Notes: a model not told the origin generated them from the sequence alone. Counted from the stretch's first letter, positions 27,144-36,796 are shown. The stretch: 64,000 nucleotides of DNA from RU20A sp042610495 (GCF_042610495.1 NZ_JBHGAP010000001.1:868001-932000); one strand, 5' to 3'. Made by a program: numbers and translations.

Positions 27144-28004
27144 ATGGAAGTCGGGTTGCAAGAGGTCATGGCCGAGGAGCGCGGGACGCAGGCCGAACAG
27201 GGCGCGATTCCCGGCATCCGCGAAACGCACGGCGTCTCCCTGTTCACCATCACGCAGGCGACGACCGCCGTCTTCACGGATCTGTTCATCGGCCTCACCT
27301 TTCTCTGCTTCATCCGCTCCGGTGCAAAACGCGTCATCTGTCCGGTCAACGGCGAACTGATCGGCGAGGAAGGCGATCTCATGGTCTTCCCGCCCGGCTC
27401 CTTCGTGACCCTGGAAAACCGCCCGGTCCCGCGGGTCGGTTACCGCGCCGATGGCGTCTGTTTCACGCGCGATCTTCTGGATGAGGTCTTTTCCGATCCC
27501 GCGCCGCACCAGCCGCCCGCCGGTATCCAGATCCTGCGAGCCGCCGCACACCGCCCCACCGACATCCTGGCGCTGCTGAAGGCCACGGTCACCGAGGAGA
27601 GCCTGCCGCCGCTGCTCCTGCGCCATCGCCTCCTGGAGCCGCTCATCTGGCTGCGCCATCAGGGCATCAAGCTGCCGGCGCGCGATGACGAAGCCCCTTC
27701 GACCAGGGTGCGCCGCCTGATCGAGACAGACGTCGCGCGGCCTTGGCGCATCGGAGACGTCGCCGGGCATTTCGCCATGAGCGAAGCGACCTTCCGGCGC
27801 TGGCTGACGCGATCCGGCCCCGGCTTTGCGCGCATCCTCCTCCATACCCGCCTTGAGCGCGGTCTTGCCCTGCTGCAGACGACGACGCTGCCGATCTCGC
27901 AGATCGCGCTCGACTGCGGCTTCAAGACGCCATCGCATTTCTCCGACGCCTTTCGTGAACGGTTCGGCATCAAGCCGAAATCGATCCGGGAGGCAGAGAA
28001 ATGA
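27144..28004 (+). CDS. AraC family transcriptional regulator
   Basis: A 286-residue regulator. The N-terminal part (about 1-180) is a cupin-like sensor region (FPPGSFVTLENRPVP), and the C-terminal 100 residues hold the two AraC helix-turn-helix motifs (DVAGHFAMSEATFRRWL and ISQIALDCGFKTPSHFSDAFRERFGIKP). The start at 27144 is supported by GGAGAGG eight bases upstream; the frame stays open to 26895, but that part overlaps the previous terminator and is not coding-like. It stands alone between the GPR-like gene and a PEBP gene on the same strand; the target genes and inducer are unknown. Confidence 0.85.
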   Translation: MEVGLQEVMAEERGTQAEQGAIPGIRETHGVSLFTITQATTAVFTDLFIGLTFLCFIRSGAKRVICPVNGELIGEEGDLMVFPPGSFVTLENRPVPRVGYRADGVCFTRDLLDEVFSDPAPHQPPAGIQILRAAAHRPTDILALLKATVTEESLPPLLLRHRLLEPLIWLRHQGIKLPARDDEAPSTRVRRLIETDVARPWRIGDVAGHFAMSEATFRRWLTRSGPGFARILLHTRLERGLALLQTTTLPISQIALDCGFKTPSHFSDAFRERFGIKPKSIREAEK

Positions 28005-28100
28005 GCGATTTTCGATAGTCTTTGATCGGCGGCCGGAAGCGGGCCATCGTTTGCGGGGCTATCCCTGTGGCATGATCAACCGTCCAGAAGGGACACGTTC

Positions 28101-28673
28101 ATGCCGAAGACAGCCTTCCTCCCCGCTCTCCTCCCCGCTCTCCTCCCCGTTCTCTTCCTTGCCGCCACGCTCGGCTCCGCAGCCAGCGCCGCCGACTTCA
28201 GGCTCACCAGCACCTCGATCGCGGAAGGCGCGCAGCTTGCGCCGGACGCCGTCTTCGCAGGCTTCGGCTGCGAGGGTGGCAACCGCTCGCCGGATCTCGC
28301 CTGGACCGGCGCGCCTGAGGGCACGAAGAGCTTCGCCATCACCGCCTATGATCCCGATGCCCCGACAGGATCGGGCTGGTGGCACTGGAATGTCGTCAAT
28401 ATCCCCGCCTCCGTCACCGGCCTGGATGCGGGCGCCGGCAGCGGCGGCGAGATGCCGGCAGGCGCAGTCGCGCTGAAGAACGACTATGGGAGCGCCGGCT
28501 TCGGCGGCGCCTGCCCGCCGCCGGGCGAAGTCCACCGCTACATCTTCACCGTCCATGCGCTCTCGGCCGAGAAGCTCGATCTGCCGGAAAACGCCAGCAA
28601 CGCGCTGGCCGGCTTCATGATCGGCGCCAGCACCATCGCCACTGCACGGATCACCGCCGTCTATAACCGCTGA
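28101..28673 (+). CDS. Periplasmic YbhB/YbcL family (PEBP-like) protein
   Basis: A 190-residue exported phosphatidylethanolamine-binding-protein homologue (Raf kinase inhibitor-like). A signal peptide rich in Leu/Ala (FLPALLPALLPVLFLAA) ends near residue 29 (SAASAADF). The family motifs AYDPDAPTGSGWWHW and GEVHRYIFTVHAL form the anion-binding pocket. YbhB/YbcL proteins have no firm biochemical role in bacteria. The signal region carries a 12-bp direct repeat (CTCCCCGCTCTC twice), which encodes the LPALLPALL run. It is 96 bases downstream of the AraC gene and may be read from the same transcript. Confidence 0.9.
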   Translation: MPKTAFLPALLPALLPVLFLAATLGSAASAADFRLTSTSIAEGAQLAPDAVFAGFGCEGGNRSPDLAWTGAPEGTKSFAITAYDPDAPTGSGWWHWNVVNIPASVTGLDAGAGSGGEMPAGAVALKNDYGSAGFGGACPPPGEVHRYIFTVHALSAEKLDLPENASNALAGFMIGASTIATARITAVYNR

Positions 28674-28706
28674 CGGGCCCGCCCGCAGCCAACTCTGCCA
28701 CCCTTC

Positions 28707-28741
28707 CAAAAAGCCGGCGGCGGGAGTCACCTCCCGCCGCC
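28707..28741 (-). terminator. Rho-independent terminator of phoX
   Basis: An 11-bp perfect stem GGCGGCGGGAG / CTCCCGCCGCC with a TCAC loop. On the minus strand it is followed by GGCTTTTT, 42 bases past the phoX stop. Confidence 0.85.
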
Positions 28742-28782
28742 GTCATGCCTTTGTCGCGTGGCCGGCCCGGCCGATCATGCGC

Positions 28783-30693
28783 TTACCCGATCATTGCATT
28801 GTCGGCGCGCTTGATGGCGACGATGGTCGAGCGCGGCAGCTTGCCCTCGCCGTCCGGGAAGGGCGCGTCGGGGTGCTGGATGCCGACGAAGTGGGTGCGC
28901 TTGTCGGCCGACCAGGTCTGGCCCGTCACTTCCGCACCCTTCGGCGCCGTCAGGAAGCGCTCGATGCGGCCCGTCACGGGGTCGCCGGCGAGCATCTGGT
29001 TGTTGCCCTGGCCGGCAAAATCGCCCTCGTTGGTGTCCTCGCCATCCGTCTGGATCCAGAGCAGGCCGGTCGAATCGAACATCATCCCGTCGGGCGAGTT
29101 GAACATGTTGCCCTCGTTGATGTTCGCCGAACCCGCATAGGCATCCTTGTGGACCGACGGGTTGCCGGCCATGCAGAACAGGTCCCACTTGAAGCGACCG
29201 TCCGCATGGTCGTCGTTTTCCGGATACCAGCGCACGATCTGGCCGTAGCCGTTCTTCTCGCGCGGATTGACGGCGTTGAGGGTGAGTTCGTCACCGCCGG
29301 CATTGGTGCGCAGCTTGCCGTCCTTCATCTCGCCGCGGCGGCTGTTGTTGGTCAGCGCGCAATAGGCTTCCACGGCGACCGGGTTGATGGCAACCCATTC
29401 GGGACGGTCCATGGTGGTGGCGCCGACCTTCGAGGCGGCCTTGCGGGTGAAGACGGCGATCTCGTCGGCCTTCATGCCCGTCGTCTCGGGCGTCAGCGCC
29501 AGCCATTCGCCGGTGCCGTCGTCGGAAAACTTCGCGACATGCAGCGTGCCCTCGTCGAGCAGCGTGGAGGTGTCGCCGCCCGGCACATAGATGCCGCTGG
29601 AAACGAACTTGTAGAGAAACTCGCCACGCTCGTCGTCGCCCATATAGACGATGACGCGGCCGTCGCGGGCAATCGTCACGGCGGCGTTCTCATGCTTGAT
29701 GCGGCCGAGCGCGGTGCGCTTCACGGGCTTGGACGTGGCATCCGCCGGATTGATCTCCACGACATAGCCGAAACGGTGCGGCTCGTTCGGGTTCTTGGAG
29801 ACGTCGAAGCGCGGATCGAATTTCTCGTAGGAATAGACCGACTCGGCGGCAATGCCATAGCGCTTGTAGTCTGCCGGCAGGGCGAAATTCGCGTCCGTCG
29901 AGCCGAAATAGCCGTTGAAGTTCTCTTCGCAGGTCAGATACGTGCCCCAGGGCGTCTTGCCGGCGCCGCAATTGTTGAGCGTGCCGAGACAGTCGGTGCC
30001 GGTGGCATCGGCTTCGGTCTTCAGGAGATCGGAGCCGGCGGCGGGGCCGGAAAGCGTCATCGGCGTATTGTGGTGGATGCGGCGGTTGAAGGGGCTGTCG
30101 AGCACGATCTGCCAGCCGTTTTCACCCTCGGCGACTTCCATCACGGTCACGCCCTGCATGTTCTGCAGGATCTTCACGTCGTCGGCCGACTGGGGAATGC
30201 CCTTTTCGGCATGCGGCAGGTTGATTTCGGGGTTCACATATTCATGATTGACGGCGATCAGCTGGTGGCCGCCGACCACGAAGAGTTCCATGCCGTCGGT
30301 GTTCTCGCCGAAGACCTTGTCGGAATTTTCCACCGAAACGCCCTTGGCCGGATCGACATCCGGGACATTGGAAAAGAGCGGCTGGCCCCATTTGGCAAGC
30401 GGCTTCCAGCTGTAGCCGTCCGGCACATGCACGGTCGCGTCCGTCCCGGCCGGAACCGGCGTGAAGGGAAAGCGCGAGGTCGCGGTGGCGGCTTCGGCGG
30501 CGGTGGAGCTCATCAGCTGGCCGAGCGTGCCCATGGCGGCGGCAGCCGAACCGAAAGCCAGAATGCCACCAAGGAAGCCGCGGCGCGAAACGGCAGCCTC
30601 GACGACGCGGTCGAAATCGGTAACGGCCGGCGGCGGATTCTGCAGCTCGTCCCATTCGTCCCAGCTCAGCTTGAACGTGTCGGTCCTGGTCAT
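28783..30693 (-). CDS. phoX: PhoX family alkaline phosphatase, Tat-exported
   Basis: A 636-residue member of the PhoX (DUF839) family, Ca/Fe-dependent phosphatases that free phosphate from organic esters outside the cytoplasm. A twin-arginine signal (SRRGFLGGILAFGSAAAAMG) lies about residues 36-56, preceded by a charged leader typical of this family. The body contains family stretches such as NNCGAGKTPWGTYLTCEENF and GYVVEINPADAT and ends with VGIQHPDAPFP. The start at 30693 is chosen because AGAGAGGG precedes it; an ATG 36 bases upstream lacks this. A candidate Pho box lies 57 bases upstream and a strong terminator follows. It is a single-gene unit. Confidence 0.9.
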   Translation of the reverse strand: MTRTDTFKLSWDEWDELQNPPPAVTDFDRVVEAAVSRRGFLGGILAFGSAAAAMGTLGQLMSSTAAEAATATSRFPFTPVPAGTDATVHVPDGYSWKPLAKWGQPLFSNVPDVDPAKGVSVENSDKVFGENTDGMELFVVGGHQLIAVNHEYVNPEINLPHAEKGIPQSADDVKILQNMQGVTVMEVAEGENGWQIVLDSPFNRRIHHNTPMTLSGPAAGSDLLKTEADATGTDCLGTLNNCGAGKTPWGTYLTCEENFNGYFGSTDANFALPADYKRYGIAAESVYSYEKFDPRFDVSKNPNEPHRFGYVVEINPADATSKPVKRTALGRIKHENAAVTIARDGRVIVYMGDDERGEFLYKFVSSGIYVPGGDTSTLLDEGTLHVAKFSDDGTGEWLALTPETTGMKADEIAVFTRKAASKVGATTMDRPEWVAINPVAVEAYCALTNNSRRGEMKDGKLRTNAGGDELTLNAVNPREKNGYGQIVRWYPENDDHADGRFKWDLFCMAGNPSVHKDAYAGSANINEGNMFNSPDGMMFDSTGLLWIQTDGEDTNEGDFAGQGNNQMLAGDPVTGRIERFLTAPKGAEVTGQTWSADKRTHFVGIQHPDAPFPDGEGKLPRSTIVAIKRADNAMIG

Positions 30694-30749
30694 GATACCC
30701 TCTCTGGCATGGTGGATCGGAAGTGACACAGGCGGGGTAGCGGCGCGAA

Positions 30750-30767
30750 TTTACAGCGCCGTGACAT
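30750..30767 (-). promoter_or_regulatory. Candidate Pho box upstream of phoX
   Basis: On the minus strand, ATGTCAC-GGCG-CTGTAAA: two heptamers in the 11-base spacing of PhoB sites, each matching 5 of 7 positions of CTGTCAT. Location before a phosphatase gene supports phosphate-starvation control, but the match is imperfect. Confidence 0.4.
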
Positions 30768-30994
30768 GCCGGCCCCCGGCACGGAAACGTGATCAGATGT
30801 TATCGCAGCGGCAAGCCCGCCTTCCGCCCGCCGCCCAAGCTTGCCAGACGACGCGGTTGTCGGGGATAAGTGCGGGCCGGCTATCCCGCAGCAGCGCGCG
30901 ACGCGATAGACACGAAGCCTCCAGCCGGTTCAGGGTGAGCATCCACCGCGCGCTTGGATGCGGGCCGGCAGCGCAGGCACAAAGGAGAATGGCC

Positions 30995-31564
30995 ATGGTG
31001 CGATCGATCTACATGGCGGGCCCGGAAGTCTTCCTGCCGAATGCCCGCGCCATCATGGAGGAAAAGACGCGCCTTGCCCGCGAGGCCGGCTTCCGCGCCA
31101 TCTGCCCCGGCGACCTCGATATTCCCCCGGCGCCGACCAAGAAGGATTTCGGCCTGTCGATCAGCCGGGTGGATGAGGAGATGATGCTGGAGGCCGACGC
31201 GATCATCGCCAACCTTACGCCCTTCCGCGGCCTTGCCGCCGATGTCGGCACGGCCTTCGAGCTCGGCTTCATGTGCGCGCTCGGCAAGCCCGTCACGGCC
31301 TATACGAATGTGCCGGAAAGCCATTATGCGCGCACGGTCGCCTATTACGAGGGCCGGGTCACGCGCGGCGAGGACGGGTATATCCGAGGCACGGACGGGC
31401 TGTCGCTGGAGGATTTCGAGATGATCGACAATCTGATGCTGCATGGCGGCGTCGAGCGCCGTGGCGGCCTCGTCGCCATCGGCAGTGCAGCCCCCGATGC
31501 GCTCTACACCGATCTTGCCGCCTTCCGGCGGTGCCTTGCCCACCTCAAGGACCGCTTCGCCTGA
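30995..31564 (+). CDS. Nucleoside 2-deoxyribosyltransferase
   Basis: A 189-residue cytoplasmic enzyme of the nucleoside 2-deoxyribosyltransferase family, which swaps bases between deoxyribonucleosides or hydrolyses them. The N-terminal strand and loop YMAGPEVFLPNA is typical, and the stretch FRGLAADVGTAFELGFMCALGKPV carries the family's D-x-GTAxE nucleophile segment. Two in-frame ATGs (30989 and 30995) exist; the second is preferred because AAAGGAG then sits at a proper distance of about seven bases. It lies between divergent phoX and a convergent diguanylate cyclase gene, so it is probably transcribed alone. The exact substrate is not evident. Confidence 0.88.
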   Translation: MVRSIYMAGPEVFLPNARAIMEEKTRLAREAGFRAICPGDLDIPPAPTKKDFGLSISRVDEEMMLEADAIIANLTPFRGLAADVGTAFELGFMCALGKPVTAYTNVPESHYARTVAYYEGRVTRGEDGYIRGTDGLSLEDFEMIDNLMLHGGVERRGGLVAIGSAAPDALYTDLAAFRRCLAHLKDRFA

Positions 31565-31666
31565 TCGGCAAGCACAGGTCCAGCCGAAGCGCGACCGCCT
31601 CGGCTGGACGTAGGATGATCCCGTCATCACAGGGTCTGGAAAATGATCCGGTAATTCCCGGACGTG

Positions 31667-32767
31667 TCAGCGGCGATAGATCAGCCAGCTCTTGCCGCTG
31701 TCCTTGCGCATGCCGTCTTCGTAATGGACCACGCGGTTGCGGCCGCCATTCTTGGCGCAGTAGAGCGCCAGGTCGCTCTTCTGGTAAAGGTCGGTCGGGT
31801 CGTCGGCTTCCGAGACCATGCAGATGCCGATGGACAGCGTGATCGGGCCGTAATTGATGCCGGTCTTGGAATTCTTGAAGGGCGTTGCGGCCACGGCCGC
31901 GCGCACCCGCTCGGCCACGGCCTGGCATTCCTCCGGCGAAAGGTCCGACACGATGACGGCGAACTCCTCGCCGCCGGTGCGCGCCACGAAAGCCTCGCGC
32001 GGCACGGTCAGGCGGATCAGATTGCCGACGGTCGCCAGGATCTTGTCGCCCACCGGATGGCCGTAGGCGTCGTTGACCTTCTTAAAGTGGTCGATATCCG
32101 CGACCAGAAGGCCGGTCGTGTGCCGAGACTTCTCCGAATTGTAGACGCCCGTCAGCCGCTCGTCGAAGGCGCGACGGTTGGCGAGCCGCGTCAGCGAGTC
32201 CGTGTTGGCAATCCGCTTGTACTCGTCGAGTTCCTGGCGGATCGATTCGATCTCGAAGGACTTCTGCACGACGTTCTCGACGCGCTCCTTGCCCTCGGTC
32301 ATCGTCGCATTGGTCGCATCGGCCAGAATGTTGATCGCATGGCGCAGCAGTTCCACGCCGGTTGCGCTCTTGCCGTTGATGTTGCGATAGGCCTCGCCGA
32401 GGATCTGGTTGTAGTTCTCGAGCGCATGCTGCTCGTCGCGCAGCATGTTCAGGATCTCGGTGAGCTGTGCCGACAGGTTGCGATGCGCCGTCTCCAGCGT
32501 CGCCGGGCGGTGGATATGCGCAAAGTAGCGCATGCCGATCTCGTCAAGCTCTTCCTGCGTGGCCTTGCTGCCGAGCGCCGCAAGCTCCTTGGTCAGCTTC
32601 GGGTTCGAGCCGATGTAAGCCTCGTAATAAAGCTCATAGTTTCGCGGAATCGGCGCGATCCCCATCACGCGCATGGCATGCGTCACCTGGGCTGCGATAT
32701 CTGGTACCGGCATCTTCTGCGCTGGAGCAGCGGCCATATGACGACCCCACGTCATGATATTTTTCAA
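31667..32767 (-). CDS. Diguanylate cyclase (GGDEF domain)
   Basis: A 366-residue soluble protein likely making cyclic di-GMP. The C-terminal GGDEF domain (about 190-355) has the active-site motif GGEEF at 265-269, with RTGGEEFAVIVSD around it, and LVADIDHFKKVNDAYGHPVGD, the metal- and substrate-binding segment. No RxxD inhibitory site is obvious. The N-terminal 180 residues are helical (PIPRNYELYYEAYIGSNPKL), a region frequently attached to GGDEF in rhizobia, and hold no membrane span. Start choice between 32767 and 32755 is open. It follows fumC on the same strand but with a terminator-like hairpin between them, so it is probably independent. Confidence 0.9.
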   Translation of the reverse strand: MKNIMTWGRHMAAAPAQKMPVPDIAAQVTHAMRVMGIAPIPRNYELYYEAYIGSNPKLTKELAALGSKATQEELDEIGMRYFAHIHRPATLETAHRNLSAQLTEILNMLRDEQHALENYNQILGEAYRNINGKSATGVELLRHAINILADATNATMTEGKERVENVVQKSFEIESIRQELDEYKRIANTDSLTRLANRRAFDERLTGVYNSEKSRHTTGLLVADIDHFKKVNDAYGHPVGDKILATVGNLIRLTVPREAFVARTGGEEFAVIVSDLSPEECQAVAERVRAAVAATPFKNSKTGINYGPITLSIGICMVSEADDPTDLYQKSDLALYCAKNGGRNRVVHYEDGMRKDSGKSWLIYRR

Positions 32768-32880
32768 CTTTTTGTATCATTAGGGATCAATTACTTTCAA
32801 AGCGTTAAGCACGGATCGTTGTGGCAAAACAATTCGCACCCCGGCTACGGGTGGATGCACCCAGAAATGAACGCAACGCA

Positions 32881-32914
32881 AAAGCGGGAGGCGGCAAAGC
32901 CAGCCTCCCGCTTT
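32881..32914 (-). terminator. Terminator-like hairpin after fumC
   Basis: A 10-bp stem AGCGGGAGGC / GCCTCCCGCT lies 27 bases beyond the fumC stop and is followed on the minus strand by TTTTGC. Confidence 0.7.
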
Positions 32915-32939
32915 GGTTGCGAAAGCATCAGCCGACGGT

Positions 32940-34331
32940 TCAGGCCGGGCTGATCATCGTCTCGGGACGGACGACCGCGTCGAACTCCTCGTTGGTGACG
33001 TAACCGCCACCCACGGCCTCCTCGCGCAGCGTCGTGCCGTTCTTGTGGGCCGTCTTGGCGATCTTGGCGGCATTGTCATAGCCGATCTTCGGCGCCAGCG
33101 CGGTGACGAGCATCAGCGAGCGGTCGAGTGCTGCCTTGATGTTGTCCTCGCGGGCCTCGATGCCCTCGACGCAATTGTCGGTGAACGAGATCGCGGCATC
33201 GGCGAGCAGCTGCACCGACTGCAAGAAATTGTAGGCCATCAGCGGATTGTAGACGTTGAGCTCGAAATGGCCCTGGCTGCCGGCGAAGGTGAGCGCCGCG
33301 TGGTTGCCGAACACCTGCACGCAGACCTGCGTCAGCGCCTCGCACTGGGTCGGGTTAACCTTGCCCGGCATGATCGAGGAGCCCGGCTCGTTTTCCGGCA
33401 GCGAGAGTTCGCCAAGACCGGACCGCGGACCGGAGCCCAGGAAGCGGATGTCGTTGGCGATCTTGAAGAGCGCCGCCGCCGTGGCGTTGATCGCCCCGTG
33501 GGAGAAGACCATGGAATCATGCGCGGCCAGCGCCTCGAACTTGTTCGGCGCGGAGGTGAAGGCAATGCCGGTGATCTTGGCGATTTCGGCCGCCACCTGC
33601 TCGGCAAAGCCGACCGGCGCATTGAGGCCCGTGCCGACGGCGGTGCCGCCCTGTGCCAGTTCCTGAAGGCCGGGCAGCGTCATCTCGATACGCTTGATGG
33701 AGGAGGCAACCTGCGCCGCATAGCCGGAGAATTCCTGGCCGAGCGTCAGCGGAGTCGCATCCTGCGTATGGGTACGGCCGATCTTGATGATGTGGTCGAA
33801 GGCCTTCACCTTGGCTTCCAGCGCCGCATGCAGGTGCTTCAGCGCCGGCAGCAGGTCATGGATGACGCGTTCGGCGCAGGCAATGTGCATGGCCGTCGGA
33901 TAGGTGTCGTTCGACGACTGGCTCATATTGACGTGGTCGTTCGGGTGAACGGGCTTCTTCGAGCCCATCACGCCGCCCAGCATCTCGATGGCGCGGTTGG
34001 AGATCACCTCGTTGGCATTCATGTTGGACTGCGTGCCGGAGCCCGTCTGCCAGACGACGAGCGGGAAGTGCTCGTTGAGCTTGCCGTCGATGACTTCCTG
34101 CGCTGCCTTGACGATCGCCTCGCCGACGGCCGGGTCCAGGCGGCCGAGCGCCATGTTGGTGCGGGCGGCGGCCTGCTTGACGATGCCGAGCGCACGCACG
34201 ATCGCCAGCGGCTGCTTTTCCCAGCCGATCTTGAAGTTGCCGAGCGAGCGCTGCGCCTGGGCACCCCAGTAGCGGTCGCTGGCCACGTCGATCGGGCCGA
34301 ATGTATCTGTCTCGGTGCGCGTGGAGGTCAT
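32940..34331 (-). CDS. fumC: Class II fumarate hydratase
   Basis: FumC (463 residues) reversibly hydrates fumarate to malate in the TCA cycle; it is the oxygen-stable, iron-free type. The superfamily signature GSSIMPGKVNPTQCE is complete, as are QTGSGTQSNMNANEVI near residue 100 and GRTHTQDATPLTLGQE with the catalytic His region. The ATG at 34331 matches the family N-terminus (RTETDTFGPIDV) and has AGGAGA upstream; the frame stays open 110 codons further but that part is not FumC-like. Single-gene unit on the minus strand, divergent from an L,D-transpeptidase gene. Confidence 0.96.
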   Translation of the reverse strand: MTSTRTETDTFGPIDVASDRYWGAQAQRSLGNFKIGWEKQPLAIVRALGIVKQAAARTNMALGRLDPAVGEAIVKAAQEVIDGKLNEHFPLVVWQTGSGTQSNMNANEVISNRAIEMLGGVMGSKKPVHPNDHVNMSQSSNDTYPTAMHIACAERVIHDLLPALKHLHAALEAKVKAFDHIIKIGRTHTQDATPLTLGQEFSGYAAQVASSIKRIEMTLPGLQELAQGGTAVGTGLNAPVGFAEQVAAEIAKITGIAFTSAPNKFEALAAHDSMVFSHGAINATAAALFKIANDIRFLGSGPRSGLGELSLPENEPGSSIMPGKVNPTQCEALTQVCVQVFGNHAALTFAGSQGHFELNVYNPLMAYNFLQSVQLLADAAISFTDNCVEGIEAREDNIKAALDRSLMLVTALAPKIGYDNAAKIAKTAHKNGTTLREEAVGGGYVTNEEFDAVVRPETMISPA

Positions 34332-34752
34332 GCCGTCTCCTGCCTTCGTCCTTGTTTGACGCGCCGGCCGGCATTTGCCGCCCTCTCTCCGGCGCTTTCG
34401 GGGCCCTTCTGTGGACCATTGCAAGCGACCTTGTAAAGAGACGGCGCAGGGGCTTTGCGCCCTACAATCGTTTAGAGTGACGGCGCCTGCGATTTTGATG
34501 CCGCCACCCCGTTCCGGGCGCCGGAGGAGCGCCACGATCCCCTTGCCCGGCGCCCCTGTTGCAAAATTGCCGCCGTTGCCGGCGACGTTTTCGGACCCAC
34601 AGATTTTCTTGGATTTTTTGTCATCACCGGTTCCCCGGGAGACAGCGCGTTTTCTTTTCATTCACCATCCTTTCTTATAGGTTGATGGACGTGGGGCGAC
34701 GCGCGACGGCAGACCGTTTCCCGCGGTGAGCAAGACAGGGAATTCACGACCG
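34332..34752. other. Divergent intergenic region fumC / L,D-transpeptidase
   Basis: About 420 bases holding the promoters of both genes. There is an AT-rich stretch with CTTATAGG near 34673-34680 that could be the -10 region for the transpeptidase gene. No small gene or RNA structure is supported. Confidence 0.4.
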
Positions 34753-36684
34753 ATGAAACTGAAGACGACCGCGGCGTTTTGCGCCCTCCTGGCGGGCTGT
34801 GCCCTTGTGACCCTCGATGCGCGGCCGGCAGCGGCCTTGACGCTGATGGACATTATTCGTGGCGGTCGCCCGCGCGTCAGCGAGCAGGCCCCGCCGCAGG
34901 CGTCGGAAACCAGCCTGCCCGGCGTGTCCCAGGGCATGGCCATCGAAGAGCCGCGGGCAAAGCCTGCGCCTGTGCAGAAGATCACCGGCCCGCGCTACTA
35001 TACCTACAAGGCAGAGCCGCTGCGCCGCATCGCCACCGCCGGCCTAATTGCCCCGACGATCGCGAGCCAGACGGTGGCCGATCCGGTCGTGACGGGTTCG
35101 CTCGACAGCGCCGCAACGCCGACTGTTGAGACGCCGGCCGCCTCCGGCGCGCGCCCGGTCGCGGCGTCCGTCGATGTCCGCGCTCCGGCCGAGATCGCCA
35201 AGGCGGTCGAAAGCTTCTATGCCGGCCATGCCGGCCTCGTCTGGGTGGATGGCAACGGCGTGACGCCGAAGGCGGATGCCGTCATCGCGATGCTGGCCCG
35301 CGCCGAGCGCGTCGGCCTTGACCCCGCCGACTATGCCGTGGAACGTCCGGCAAATGCCGCCGAGACGACCGATATTGCCGCCCGCCAGAGCGAACTCGTG
35401 CGCTTCGACGTGGCGCTGACGGCCGCCGTCGCGACCTATGCCGCCGACACGATCCGTGGCCGCATCGATCCCAACAAGATCTCCGGCTATCACGACTTCA
35501 AGCGCAAGGATGTCGACCTCGTCGCGACGCTGAAGACGATCGCCACCTCGGATGCCCCGGCCTTCGCGCTGACGCAGCTCAATCCGTCCAGCCCGCAGTT
35601 CATGGCGCTGATGCGCGAGCTGTCCACGCTCGAAGGGGCCGGCGACGGCGCGCCGCGCATCACCATTGCGCCCGGCACGCTCCTGAAGCCCGGCCAGAGC
35701 AATCCGGAACTCGCCAATATCGTCGCCGCCATCAAGGCAAAGGGTTCCGACGCGCTGAAGGCCGCCCATCAGGCAACGCTCGCAGCCTATCAGGGCACGC
35801 CGGACTACACGCCGGAACTGGTCGCGCTGGTCGAAGCCTTCCAGAAGGAACACGGCCTGAAACCCGACGGCGTCGTCGGCAATGCCTCCATCCGCATCAT
35901 GACCGGCGGCGACAGCAATGCCGCCCGCATCGACAAGGTCAAGATCGCCATGGAGCAGGCCCGCTGGCTGCCTGCCGATCTCGGCAGCCGCTACGTCTTC
36001 ATCAACCAGCCGGCCTTCCAGGCCTATTACCACGAAGCGGGCCGCGAGCAGTTCGCCATGCGCGTCGTGGTGGGCTCGAAGAGCAACCAGACCTACTTCT
36101 TCCAGGACGAGATCCAGACCGTCGAATTCAACCCCTACTGGGGCGTTCCGCAGTCGATCATCGTCAACGAGATGCTGCCGAAGCTGCGCAACGACCCGTC
36201 CTATCTCGACCGCCTGGGTTACCAGGTCGAAGTCGGCGGCCGCGCCGTCGCCTCCTCTTCGGTCAACTGGTACGGCTCCACCGCAGGCGTTGCCGTGCGC
36301 CAGCCGCCGTCGAGCGACAATGCGCTCGGCGAGCTGAAGATCCTCTTCCCCAACAGCCATGCCATCTACATGCATGACACGCCGTCGAAGAGCTTCTTCA
36401 AGAAGGACATGCGGGCGCTGAGCCATGGCTGCGTGCGCCTTGCCGAACCGCGCAAGATGGCCGCCGCCGTGCTCGGCACCACCGTCGAGGATATCGGCCG
36501 CCAGATCGCCGGCGGGGCCAACAAGGCCGTCTCCACGCCGAAGATCCCGGTCTACGTCTCCTATTTCACGGCCTGGCCGAACAAGGACGGCAAGGTCGAA
36601 TATTTCGACGACGTCTACGACCGCGACATGTACATGCAGCGTGCCTTCGACGCGACGACAAAGGCCCGCAAGGCTCAGGGCTGA
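34753..36684 (+). CDS. L,D-transpeptidase (YcbB/LdtD-like)
   Basis: A 643-residue periplasmic enzyme forming 3-3 peptide cross-links in peptidoglycan, abundant in polar-growing Rhizobiales. The N-terminal signal (LKTTAAFCALLAGCALVTL) could be a lipoprotein-like signal but lacks a clear lipobox, so a normal signal peptide or anchor is likelier. A scaffold region typical of YcbB (about 145-350) is followed by a peptidoglycan-binding motif (LVEAFQKEHGLKPDGVVGNASI) and the YkuD domain with IYMHDTPSK and SHGCVRL, catalytic Cys560. The ATG at 34753 begins the signal peptide; a GTG at 34726 is an alternative. No partner gene lies beside it. Confidence 0.92.
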   Translation: MKLKTTAAFCALLAGCALVTLDARPAAALTLMDIIRGGRPRVSEQAPPQASETSLPGVSQGMAIEEPRAKPAPVQKITGPRYYTYKAEPLRRIATAGLIAPTIASQTVADPVVTGSLDSAATPTVETPAASGARPVAASVDVRAPAEIAKAVESFYAGHAGLVWVDGNGVTPKADAVIAMLARAERVGLDPADYAVERPANAAETTDIAARQSELVRFDVALTAAVATYAADTIRGRIDPNKISGYHDFKRKDVDLVATLKTIATSDAPAFALTQLNPSSPQFMALMRELSTLEGAGDGAPRITIAPGTLLKPGQSNPELANIVAAIKAKGSDALKAAHQATLAAYQGTPDYTPELVALVEAFQKEHGLKPDGVVGNASIRIMTGGDSNAARIDKVKIAMEQARWLPADLGSRYVFINQPAFQAYYHEAGREQFAMRVVVGSKSNQTYFFQDEIQTVEFNPYWGVPQSIIVNEMLPKLRNDPSYLDRLGYQVEVGGRAVASSSVNWYGSTAGVAVRQPPSSDNALGELKILFPNSHAIYMHDTPSKSFFKKDMRALSHGCVRLAEPRKMAAAVLGTTVEDIGRQIAGGANKAVSTPKIPVYVSYFTAWPNKDGKVEYFDDVYDRDMYMQRAFDATTKARKAQG

Positions 36685-36709
36685 TAGGGGCAGAACATCG
36701 CCCAGCTCA

Positions 36710-36796
36710 CCGTCATCCTCGGGCTTGACCCGAGGATCCACACCGCAGGCTCAGCGTTTGCCGCAGGGATGCTCGGGTCAAGCCCGAGCATGACGG
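36710..36796. repeat. Paired REP-like element
   Basis: Two REP-like palindromes face each other: 36710-36739 (ATCCTCGGG...CCCGAGGAT) and 36767-36796 (ATGCTCGGG...CCCGAGCAT). The second copy has compensating changes that keep its own hairpin, so the individual stem is what is conserved. Confidence 0.8.
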
